Source: Episyrphus balteatus
Lineage: Eukaryota; Arthropoda; Insecta; Diptera; Syrphidae
Length of the DNA: 64,000 nucleotides
Direction: 5' to 3'
NCBI RefSeq assembly: GCF_945859705.1
Contig: NC_079135.1
Span: 31,111,679 to 31,175,678, forward strand
Made by a program: the position numbers and the translations under genes. Below are positions 37,220 through 47,722 of this stretch, piece by piece; within the stretch, counting starts at the first letter, position 1, and the number at the start of each line of letters is the position of its first letter. The notes below the pieces were generated by a model. That model did not search any database and was not told the origin of the DNA. It worked only from the letters and a program-made list of their open reading frames with translations.

Positions 37220-37608
37220 TGTTTTATTTGACTTTTTTGAAAAACTAAAAATGCAGTTTTATTGCAATTGCTTTAAATATTAAGATATAAAAATCGTTAG
37301 AGCCATTTTCAAGTTATTTGGTTTAAATTTAAAAATTTGTATGGAAGGTACACTTTCTAAGCAATATATAAAGAAACGAAAAAAAAAACACCTTTCAGAA
37401 TTCCATAAAAATCATCTGTACCAAATTTGAAGAAAATCCATCCACCCGTTTAGGCTGTGGAAATGTGTACAGATGGACGCACAGTCGCACGGACGCACGG
37501 ACGGAATTGCGAGGCGAGACCCACTTTTTTGGCATTCTCCATCATCGTAATGTTTGTTTTGATTAAAACAAATAGAAATAATTCCTATCTTCGTGTCCTT
37601 ATTATATA
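37220..37608 (-). mobile_element. DINE-1/mini-me-like element, copy b
   Basis: On the minus strand it shows AACATTACGATGATGGAGAA, a GTGCGTCC-type degenerate GTCY tract, the GCCTAAACGG-like block and ATGGCTCTAACGATTTT. Its 5' part runs into the MITE at 37611-38055, which seems to have inserted there. Confidence 0.5.
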
Positions 37609-37610
37609 TA

Positions 37611-38055
37611 CAAATTCAATCCTAAGTGGGCTTTAGGTCTGGTTTATAAGTTTTTTCTATCTTGTCTCCGACGTTTCGACGTTTAATTATTTTTTTTAAA
37701 ATAAAAAAAATATAATAAATGCTAAAAATCTATTATCTATACTTACAGAGTATTCTATCTTCTAATTTTAAGAATTTAATCTTAAAAATGTTAAGGTTTT
37801 GTTTGTTTTGGTTTGTTTTTATTTTTAAATATTTTAAAACTTCAAAAAATTCAAAGTCTTGAAAAAGACGTTTCAAATCATCGAAATATCAAAATATAAA
37901 AAAATTTGTAATTATTTGATAAGAAATTCAAACTTTCTTATCAAATCTAGCCTACAGAATCAAGTTGAAGAAGACTGTAAACACGGTCGAAACGTCATAG
38001 ACAAGATATAAAAAACTTATAAAGCAGACCTAAAGCCCACTTAGGATTGAATTTG
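37611..38055. mobile_element. 445-bp MITE with ~75-bp TIRs and TA duplication
   Basis: Both ends begin CAAATTCAATCCTAAGTGGG and continue through CTTTAGGTCTG, TTTATAAGTTTTTT, TATCTTGTCT and GACGTTTCGAC on opposite strands, giving near-identical arms of about 75 bp. The dinucleotide TA flanks each end (37609-37610 and 38056-38057). That fits a Tc1/mariner-type or other TA-targeting element, with no coding capacity. Confidence 0.75.
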
Positions 38056-38265
38056 TAAAACAAATAGACCTTCAAAAACATTAAAAAATCAGAAAAAATC
38101 ATAGTTTGATGAAACCCAATGGAGAAGGAGGTGAATATGGTGAAAATTAAAGGAAACATAAATTACGGGCGAGCCGAGTTCGGGAAGTGATAGGGTTGAG
38201 TTTTTAATGGTAAAAAATGGTATATCTCGATTTCCGGCAAAACTACAAGTCCTATGGAAATAAAA

Positions 38266-39095
38266 TGCACGACTGGGGTCGCACGAACTTGCTCTTAGAG
38301 TTAAAGTTGCTTAAATTTTTAAGACTTTTTATATAGAAATTTGGAAAAAAAAATAAAATTCGTTTTTTAAAAAAAATAAAATAATATCTGAAATTAAATT
38401 GCCCTCCAAAACAAGTATGCAGTTTTGATTGATATATTAACATGCATTTTTAGAAAAAAATTTTTCAAAATCGTTAGAGCCGTTTTTTAAAAAACTAATT
38501 TTTTATAAATAATTTTTTGGAAAAAAAGTTTAAAAATAAAATGGGTATGCCATTTTGTAGAAATCACTAATCAACATCTAAAAACAAAATTTCAAAAAAA
38601 TTAAATGACCCGTTTTCGAAAATTTGATTTTTCAAAAAAAAATTTTCAAAATTTTTTTAAAAATCCAAAAATTATTTTTTTCAAAATTTTATATTTGGCT
38701 TATATTTAAATTATATAAATGCTTCTTCACAAAAAGTTTCGTTGAAATCGAATAAGCAGTTTTGGAGATAATCGGATTTGAAAAAAACGGTTCTATGGCA
38801 GGTACCGTTAATAATGATTTTCAAAAAAAATTTTTTTCATTAGGAGATAGACCTTAACTTTAAACTAACATTTGAATTTTTTAAACAAAATCGTTAGAGC
38901 CGTTTTTGAAATATTTCAATTTTACTAAAATCGGTATATGACAAGTACCGTTATTTTTGGTCCAAAAAAATTAATTCCAAAAACCCCTCTGAAGAGTCGC
39001 CAAATAACGCTGCATACCAGGTTTGACATCAATCGGTCCATCCGTTTAGGCTGTAGCTCCTTATACAGACAGACAGACAGACTGACAGACAGACT

Positions 39096-39126
<31 letters not shown>

Positions 39127-39246
39127 GGACTTCCGGGACCCACTTTTTTGGCATTGTCTACCATCGTAATGTCATGGAAAAATGTTATCTCAACTTTTTT
39201 TTTTTTACGAATGCATAACTTGATATATAGTACCTATATCGCAAGT
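38266..39246 (-). mobile_element. DINE-1/mini-me-like element, copy c
   Basis: Read on the minus strand it starts ACTTGCGATATAGG, then has ATGACATTACGATGGTAG, a long (GTCT)n microsatellite, GCCTAAACGGATGGACC and two copies of ACGGCTCTAACGATTTTG. It ends GAGCAAGTTCGTGCGACCCC then AGTCGTGCA. Both ends match copy a, so this is the longest and most complete family member in the window (about 980 bp). No protein is encoded. Confidence 0.65.
39065..39127 (+). repeat. (CAGA)n microsatellite
   Basis: About fifteen CAGA units with occasional CTGA interruptions, inside DINE-like copy c. The equivalent position in copy a is a degenerate GTCY tract, so this one has expanded locally. Confidence 0.95.
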
Positions 39247-39726
39247 AAAAAGTTGTATGGCAAGGTTGTAGGTAATAAAAAGATCTACAACTTAAATTTA
39301 ACAATTTTTTCACATAACCTCAAACTTTATGTGAAAAATTAAAAAAACCGAGTTTTTAGTTTTTTATTTTTATCTTTTATCTTTTTCAAAAAAATGTTTT
39401 TTTTCTCAAAATTTGGTGAAAACTTACCTTATTATGTCTCAAATAAAATACACAGTAATTTATTTGATTTAAAATATTTATTTTTTAACCTTTTTTTACT
39501 TAATACAAAAAAAAACACCCTAATTTTCAATCGAAAATTCTTGTGTCAAAATATCAATTTTTTTCAAAAAAAAAAATCGGTATGCATTTTGTTTATCAAA
39601 ATCTCTAATTTCTAATATGGTAAACAAAAATTTACATTAGTATCTACACCAAAGTGCATGTTTTCGGAAAATGCAAAAAGCTTGAATTCGAATTTTTTTT
39701 TATCATTATTTAACATTTTGGACTAT

Positions 39727-39826
39727 TTATTAAAATTTACACTTAAATTACTCAAAAACCGTAACATTAATCAACGTAACATAAAATCTTACGGTTTTTG
39801 AGTAATTAAAGTGTAAATTTTAATAA
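39727..39826. repeat. Near-perfect 37-bp-arm hairpin
   Basis: The left arm (39727-39763) and right arm (39790-39826) are complementary at 36 of 37 positions, with a 26-base loop. Arms contain TTATTAAAATTTACACTT and ATTACTCAAAAACCGTA. No other feature explains it. A small fold-back element, a recent inverted duplication or a hairpin RNA are the options. The AT-rich stem argues against a classical microRNA precursor. Confidence 0.8.
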
Positions 39827-40131
39827 AACGGACATCGGATTCGGTTTAAGTGACCCAAAAACTATATGAAAAACCTAGTCGCAACCCCAGCTCAGAACTT
39901 TAATTTTTTTTTTGTGTGACTGTGTATTATTAAAAAAAAGATGGTTCCAAAACAAAAAAATATAAATACCATTTTGTACCACACGTGAAAATATATCGAT
40001 ATTTTACATTTTTTTTTTTTTCAAATACAAATATCATTCACATATAAAAGAAAGTAAAGTATTCACACCTAACTTTATTGTAATTTATTACAAAATGTTT
40101 CCAGAGTAAGTAGGTACAGTTATTATATTTA

Positions 40132-40569
40132 CACTGAGGGAAAAAAAGCAACGTGAAATGTAAAATGGTCAACGTTGATTTAACGTTGAAAAAGCTAATA
40201 TGAAACATCTTTAAATTAAATTTGGAACAACGTAAAAAAATTTTCAATTTTTGTCGCACTTTAGCTTTTGTTGCATTTTATCACCCTAATTTTCAACATT
40301 GAGAAAGCACGTTGGTAAAGCATTCACCTAGAGACCCAAGAGTTGTAGGTTCAATCCCCAGTGGCTGCCAATTTTTTCTATTTTTTATTTAAATTTAGGT
40401 ATGCTTTTTTTCAAAGTTGAAACAACTTTGATTAAAGAATGTAACCACTTTAAATTAACGATGTTCTACTTTGATTTTAAAATTTTCGTCTTCAACGCAA
40501 AATCATTCTGAAAAATAGTTGAATCATAGTGGTTTTCGTTGATTTTAAGTTTTTTTTTTTCCCTCAGTG
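40132..40569. mobile_element. 438-bp MITE, CACTGAGGG termini, tRNA-like insert
   Basis: Ends read CACTGAGGGAAAAAAA on the left and the same string inverted on the right, both flanked by TA (40130-40131 and 40570-40571). The interior has several CAACGTTGA-like words and their variants in both orientations, plus a tRNA-like segment at 40307-40369. It has no coding capacity. The superfamily is uncertain: CACTG ends suggest the CACTA/Chapaev group, whereas the TA duplication suggests Tc1/mariner. Confidence 0.65.
40307..40369 (+). other. tRNA-like segment with A and B boxes
   Basis: GCACGTTGGTAAAGC resembles an RNA polymerase III A box and GGTTCAATCCCC a good B box, at tRNA-like spacing. The acceptor and T stems do not pair well, so it is a tRNA-derived fragment and not a working tRNA gene. 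Confidence 0.45.
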
Positions 40570-40571
40570 TA

Positions 40572-42402
40572 TGTAGGTTCAAAACGTTCAAAATACATAC
40601 ATGTTATACGCGAATAACTTTTAAGAATCCCAAGTAAAATGTGTTCTCGTTCTAAATAAAGCTTATTTTTATTTGTTAAGGAGTTACATATAGGTAGCTA
40701 TATGGTTAATTTTCTTAAATGTTTTTATTTTAAGGGGACCGCTTCTCCCTCTCATATTTCTGTTCCTCCATTTACATATTACAAACTTTCTCTTGAATAT
40801 CTTTTAATCTTGTATCTTTTTTTTATCAATTCCGATTTCGAATAATTTTTTATCAAATTTATGTCAAGCACTAATGCTAATGGCAGTGCAAGATACCTAC
40901 GTAGGTTCAACAACAAGTATCTTGAACTACAAAATTTAACTAAAACACAAAAAAAAAAAATGTCACCAAAAACACGTGCCGAATTTCTCTCTCAAAACCA
41001 CTCTATACTATATCTAGGTAACCATGGTTTATGTGTGGTTTTGGCTGAAAAACAAAAACCGAAAAAAAAATAATAAAATTCTTGACCAAAGCAAGGTCAT
41101 GAAACTGTTAATGTCGCTTCAAGAAATTTGATAAGTTCCTCAATAAACTTAAAAATCATAGTTTTTGTTTTTTTTTTCGCGATAACACAAAAAATAAAAA
41201 AAATTAAATTCATCGATAATTTATTCAACTGGGGAGGGTCGTAATTAATTGGACAGAATAGATATACTACTACAAAGTAGTAAATAACAACACGCGGATC
41301 GAAGCAAGATCAAGCTTTTGTCTATACTTTCGATAAGAACAGGTTGTCAACTTTTTTTGGGTTCTTTTTTGAAAACGATGCTCGATCTTTATAATCTAAT
41401 AATATGGATTTCTATAGACCAACCTGTGACTGATCTTGATATTAAAGTGCCCTATGGTTTCTTTTTTTCTAACTTTTTTTTTTCTAAAATGAAGATTATG
41501 CTAATCGGATATCACTAAGCCCTCCATTGTTGATTTTCTATTTTTGTGGATGAAAAAGAAGAAAAAGTTATATGACCACACGCCGACATTGAGACCCCAA
41601 TAATAAACCTCTATCTTCAAACAAGAAGAATGTCACAAAGATTTTGGATACACGATAGATTTGCATATTGCAATCTAGTTCCGATCTTGGTTTTATATAT
41701 GTTCATATTCACTGTGCCAACAACTGCCATATTCATTGAGTGCGCTTGTGCTCCTCCTAGCTTCAGCCGATCGTTTCCGGTTTGCAAGAAAGGAATTCCA
41801 TACCAGAAACCACCATCAGAGATGGATTTCAATCGCAATCGCAACAAAAAAAAATGCCTTTGGGTGCGCTTTCGCGCAGCTATAAGCTAACCTAACTCAA
41901 GTCGACTCAAGTCGACTTGATGTCGATATAATAATGGTTTGGCTCCATCCTTTTTTGTGAATGAAAATGAATTCATTAACCAGATACGGTCAGCAGCAGC
42001 AGCAGTCAGAAAGATGTATGCAAAATTATTTTTTTACGAGATTTATTGTTCGACATTTAATGTGGGTGAATGGGTTCAGGCAGTGATTAATTTTAGGCAA
42101 TTATGGAGATGGATGGAGCTTATTGGCAATAAGAGAGCGTACGCTGATACACAGCACAGGTTCATTCATCGCGATCTTGCTTATTGTGTTTATTTTTTTT
42201 TTTTTTATTTTTTTAGAATGCGCATATAAACAAATTGAAAAAAATATCTCATGATGAATACCGTGATACTTATAAATATCATGACAGCCATAAGCAAATT
42301 AATTTTTGTTTAAAGTTTTTTTTTCAGATTTTTCATTCTTCTTAGACTAAACTGATTTTAGAATTTGTTTCGCAATTTGTTAGGTTTTTGGTAATCATCT
42401 TT
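40572..42402. other. Noncoding DNA, some GC-richer patches
   Basis: 40860-42240 has more balanced composition than its flanks. It contains a tandem ACTCAAGTCG ending in the palindrome CAAGTCGACTTG (41895-41922), a CAG run at about 41990-42006 and the octamer-like ATTTGCATA near 41659. The open frames of 66-96 codons here are unrecognised and I do not call them genes. Confidence 0.45.
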
Positions 42403-43493
42403 CACTGAAAATAATAAATTTCGTAAAATTACGAAAATCGTTTCATACACTACATTTTCGTTGGCCCAACGAAACTTTCGTTGGCTCAATGAAAATATGT
42501 AATTTTTCGTAATATGAAAACCTTCATCAATTAATGAAAACGTTTCATACACTTTTTCTCCCTTTTTAGTGCCAAAAAATCCAATTCAATGAAAAGATTC
42601 ATCAATTAACGAAAAATTTCATACTCATTTTAAAGAATAAAAATAAGAATTTTTTCCTTACTTTATTAAAGTTTTAATTAAGTAACGAAAAAATTCATTA
42701 ACTTATGAAATTCAACATTAACTAACGAAAATCTTCATAAGCTTATGAAAATTCTTCATATACTAATGAAATATTACATTGGCTTATGAAAAAATACATC
42801 AGTTAACGAAAAAAATCGTTGCCTTACAAAAAAAAACGTAGACTTGGGTGCATTTCTGTTTTAATGATTAAAAATTGAATCTTGCTTTATATAGTTCACA
42901 TTAGGTTTTTGTTTAAAAATCTATGTAAGTTGAGCTGAATATAAAAGATATTTGCGTATTGACAAGGTGTCTCACGATAAGTCGGACTCATCAGTTGACT
43001 TAAGTGAGCTCCACCGGGTCGAAACGCCAATTTTTGGTTTTGGACTATATTAAATTAATAATTTAACAAGTCTAATAAAAAAATACAATTAATACAACGA
43101 AAAGTTTCGTTAGCTAACAAATATTTTTTTTCGTAATTTAATTAAAATATTCATTAAATTTACGAAAAAATTCGTTAGCTAACGAAAGTTCTTTCATAAA
43201 TTATTCAAAAAATACATTGACTAACGAAAAATATCACCGTGGTTAATTAAATTTTACGTTAATCGATGAAAAATTTCGTAAAGTGATGTAAAAATTCATT
43301 AACTCTCGATCAAAAATTTGTATGAAAAATTTCATTAAAATACTACAGTTTTCGTTGATTGATGAAGTTCTTCATTAACGTATGAAAGCCATTTCGTTGA
43401 GCCAATTAAATTTTTCATCGGCTAAAAATTAATTAAATTTTCGTTGGCTCAACGAATTTTTTCGTTGTATTTACGTAAGGATTTGGTTCAGTG
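42403..43493. mobile_element. 1.09-kb CACTG-ended element filled with TTCGTT/AACGAA words
   Basis: The left end is CACTGAAAATAATAAATTTC and the right end, inverted, CACTGAACC. The interior is a dense run of short words such as TTCGTTGGCTCAACGAA, TTCGTTAGCTAACGAA and TTCATTAACTTATGAA, in both orientations and many variants, on either side of a ~250-bp unique centre (about 42840-43080). TTT flanks both ends, which could be a 3-bp duplication of CACTA type but is low-complexity. It has no coding capacity. Confidence 0.6.
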
Positions 43494-46400
43494 TTTGAGT
43501 TTTGAGTTCATTGAACTCTTTTTGAAGGAACTTCAATGGGAATTGGGTTCAATGCGGGTTAAAATATCAGCAGCACAATTTATCAATTAAAGAAACAGAA
43601 ATTTTTTAGTCCTTAAAAATTTAGCAAGAACTGCAATTGGTACAGAACATTGATATATCGATAACAGCAAAAAGTCAAAAGTCCTTAAAAAGATATTAAA
43701 ATTTAGATCAATCCTTATAAATAACGAACATTTTTTTTTCGAAATTTTTCCTGTTCTTCTTGTGGTCTTTAAGCTGGAAAAAACATTTTTCCAACGTAAT
43801 CACTATGTGATTCGGATAACTTGTTCTTTCAACTTAAATTTGCTTTTTTTTTTAAAACAAATTAGAGGATCACGATTTTGAGTTAAATGCAAAACGTTTT
43901 TTTCAATTTTTGTATGCATTTTCATTTAAAATTTTTATTACAACTGAAGCTTTAACATTTTGGTCCCAAAATTTTGCTGTTATGACACACATATTTTTTT
44001 GAATGAAACCAATTTTATGTTTCTATAAAAATATATAAATAAAATTCAATAAAATTCAATTAAAAAAAAAAACTATCAAAGACCATTATGTTGCGAATGC
44101 AACAAATAAACTTTACAAAATTGAGTCATTCCGAGCAATGAAATGATTTATTAGACTTAAGATTTTATTATAGATAAATTCTTTGATGTAATGAGTCAAC
44201 CAAAGACACAATTGAACATTGAAATACTTCATCACAATGTCATACAAAAACATCTACCAATCTTAAGTATTTCCTGAAAAAAAAAAAAAAAACAAAACAG
44301 AAAAAAACAATATAAACGTTTGACATTTAACGTTGAACTTGTCAACAAAATGATTTTGTTTCGTTTATTTTAAATGACAAACCCCAACCAAGATCACAAA
44401 AACAAAAACAAAAATGTTTGAGCGGCCAACCCATCACGCTTGCAGGTAACTCAGAGAAAAAGACAAAACAATTGTACACTTTGAAGCGTAGGCGTTTTGG
44501 CATCACAACTGCTGCACAATGCAATCATGCATCAGAGCCCAAGACAACTCCTCAAAGCGAAATGACTTAATGAAACATATCTTTCCGGAGACATCTGTAA
44601 CCCTGAAATCACTGCATGAGGTCATACCTTATACCTCCACCAACCACCACCATCATCGTCATTGTTGTCGTTTGGAACTGGCAAAGAGACGCGTGTCTTC
44701 CTCAAAATGCAATTATTGCAAACGCACCAGAGATCTCGCATGAATCCTCACAAAAGACGCAGCCAAATTGAGATACCATGTAGGTGTTAATGCGTTATAA
44801 GTTATGTAAGGACCCTCGCCCCAAAAAGGAGCGGTTTCAATAATCTCTGCACTCATCGTTGTTGTTGTTGTCGCAGTTGGAAGAATATACCTTTGCAAAC
44901 GTCAACGACAACCACGACTCGACGTAGGCCCATAATTTACACCAAGCCAGCCAAAAGTACCTCTCAGTCTAATAATAACAAAGCCACGTCAATTTTACAG
45001 AGCCACAGCCCTATTGTGAACAAAGTAATTGTTAAGTAATCTAAACCAAAATGTGTAATTACATCTATAAGCCAAGTGTATCATTAACGGCAAAAGGCTC
45101 ACGGGTGACTAATAATGTGAATGTCTCTTTACATTCAGAATTGTTCTAGACATAATCATCGCATCCATCCATTCGATCCAATATCTCCACAAAAGCTGAA
45201 AATAACTACCTCACTACCATTCTATTCGAGATAGGAGAGTTATAAGCGAGAGATAAATATTGTTTTGTTGCGGAATGTAATGGCGCACAATGCGAAAATG
45301 CAGGCGAGTGAATGGTTTCCATTTAATTCCACAGCATTCAACCGTTTGTTGTACAATTACACCGTTTAATTAACTCAACGAGACCTGCAAGTTGCAATTA
45401 TTTCAATTAGATTTGTTGCGCTGCGCTCTCTTGCCTTTTTGCTGAACAAAATGTAACTACAATAATGTAGCTATAATATTTTTAGCGAAGCAACGCTACG
45501 ACTACTACGTACTACGACTATACCTACTATAAACTGACATGAACCGAAATTATCAATTGCATTTGCAGGCTATTAGACAAACGATGATCGGTAGTGTCGG
45601 TACAATGATGGTTAGTAGCCATAGCTGCAAGCCTAGAAGGCAGCCATGTGACTGAGGGGCTAACTGACCAGTGACCATCTCTCAGTTGTTATTGTTAATG
45701 CAATGAATTCTGTCTTGGCGGAAACTACCTTCAAACACGTATAGCAACTCAATAATAGTGAATCCGAGTTTGTCAAATTTTAAAAATTATACGCTCTTAC
45801 CTTAAACTTGCACTATTAAATTAAAAAAATATTATATCAGAGAAACCATGTTAAAAAATTGAAAATTTTGGTTTTAGAATAGTTACATAAAAAGACTTCA
45901 AAACTTTAGCTGTTTGGAGGAGCTTTGAACTTTGAAGTGATATAGATTCTTTTGATTCAATTTTCCATCAACTTTTTTCGCATAAATCGGCAATGTTACA
46001 ATTTTGTGCTCAAACACTTTGTACGATCTGTGAATATAGCAATATCAATTGAGCAAGTCGAGCTCAATTTTCAGGAAGATCCATTCTTTCCAAAACTTCT
46101 TAATCATGCCTCCATATTCATCAAGGAACTTTTTCAAACCTTCAAGCAGAAAGTCACGGTCTGTCATAAAGAGAAAAGAAATCAAGAAAGTTCCTGGTGT
46201 TCGCATACTGTGATTTCCAATTCTTCAGTGATTCCTAAAATGATAATACAATTGTAGATTGCATCTTACCCGCGAAGTCGCCAAACAGAATTTTTTATTT
46301 TAAGTATACCCAATAAGCTTACTTCGCTTTTCATCGTATTAGTGGGAGAGGCGACCGTCGAATAACTTACCTCATAAGGTCAGAGGTTAAAATTTATGTC

Positions 46401-47006
46401 AAATGAAAGATAAGTTGATACTGAAAATGAAAAAATTGGGCTGCAACTTCTAAAATGGGAACTTCACTTCTATGTGGCAACCCTATTTTAAAGGAAAATT
46501 AGTCACATTTATGTTACTAATACTGTCATATCTTTCTAGTTTGGTCAAATAAGAAAATTTTTGAAATACCAAACAAAAGCCTGAATAGTGAACAAAATTA
46601 GTAAAATAATACTAAAAAAATATGGCAACCCTATTCGAATGAAAAAAAAAACATTGCAAGAAATTTTCAGAAAAGAGTACAACTTTGTATACCACTAAAG
46701 ACCAATTTTTTCACACTCCATTAAATTTAAAGTCGCCATTTAAAAAAGGTAATTTTAATATTTGTTTGCGATTTGATAAATTTCTAATTTAAAATGGGGA
46801 GGAGTGTGAATAAAATGGACTTAAAATACTAAACTATACACCAACCTTTAGCTGACACTCTCTTCTTTCTTAAGAATGTCGGGTGCCATCTCTAAAATAA
46901 GGACAAGTACTCTGCAACACTATATAATTGCTGTGTTTGATGGTGGAACATCATACTTCTTTGGGTTTTTAACACTTTCGGTACCAGCGTTACTCTCATG
47001 TAACAT
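43494..47006. other. Noncoding; GC-richer island at ~44500-45720
   Basis: 43494-44500 is AT-rich. The island holds many TAAT/ATTA cores, for example TTTAATTAACTC and TTTCAATTAGATT between 45000 and 45430. 46470-46640 has two direct copies of GGCAACCCTATT. A 101-codon plus-strand frame (45952-46257) and a ~65-codon antisense one have protein-like composition but no recognisable domain. I do not call either a gene. Confidence 0.45.
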
Positions 47007-47015
47007 ATCTTTAAA

Positions 47016-47713
47016 GGGTTGGGGTCAAAATTCTGCCGGGGTCAAAATTCTGCTTTCAAAATTCTGCTTTACAAAATTCTGCTTTCAAAATTCTGCTTTT
47101 CAAAATTCTATTTTTCAAAATTCTGTTTTTCAAAATTCTGCTTTTCATAGTTCTGTTTTTCAAAATTCTGCAAAAAATTAATTTTTTGTAAAATTCTGTA
47201 AAATCTTCTTGAAAAATTATTTGCTTATTTGATTACATACTTACCTAAATAATTTGTCATTCTTTGAAAGCATATTAATTTTTGTATTATAAATGAATAA
47301 ATTTGAAAATATTAAGAAAAGGTTTTTAATACTAAACATTTCCGAAAATAATTTAAAATTTTTTAATTTGTCAAATAAAGATGAATATTCAAAAATTTTA
47401 ATAAGAAAAGGAATATCTTGTATCAAACAACATCGGTTCTAATAAGTTATAGATTTTATTTGAAAGAAAGTCAGTCTATGCATTTTTAAAAATATTTGCG
47501 ACACATAAACAAAAAAATTTAGGAAAGTACCAATGTTGAATTACAATGATGAGGTGTATTTTTCTTTAGTCAGCGCATATGCTATAAAAAAAAAACAGAA
47601 TTGGCAGAATTTTTTTGTTCAATTATAATGCTGGCAGAATTTTGAAAAGCAGAATTTTAAAAAGCAGACTTTTGAAAAGCAGAATTTTGAAGCCAGAATT
47701 TTGACCCGATCCC
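47016..47713. mobile_element. 698-bp fold-back element with 9-bp target duplication
   Basis: The left end starts GGGTTGGGGTCAAAATTCTG and then runs through about ten ~16-bp units of consensus TTTTCAAAATTCTGC. The right end, read inverted from 47713, starts GGGATCGGGTCAAAATTCTG and has about six units. The 9-mer ATCTTTAAA lies immediately outside both ends (47007-47015 and 47714-47722), a clean target-site duplication. Inverted ends made of short tandem repeats plus 9-bp duplications are the known signature of Foldback elements of Drosophila. The middle (about 47190-47590) is unique AT-rich DNA without a transposase. Confidence 0.85.
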
Positions 47714-47722
47714 ATCTTTAAA

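Noticed and set aside
46515..46540. TAATACTGTCA, which matches the start of the miR-8 family
   Set aside because: Only 11 bases match, and no complementary arm is present within hairpin distance.
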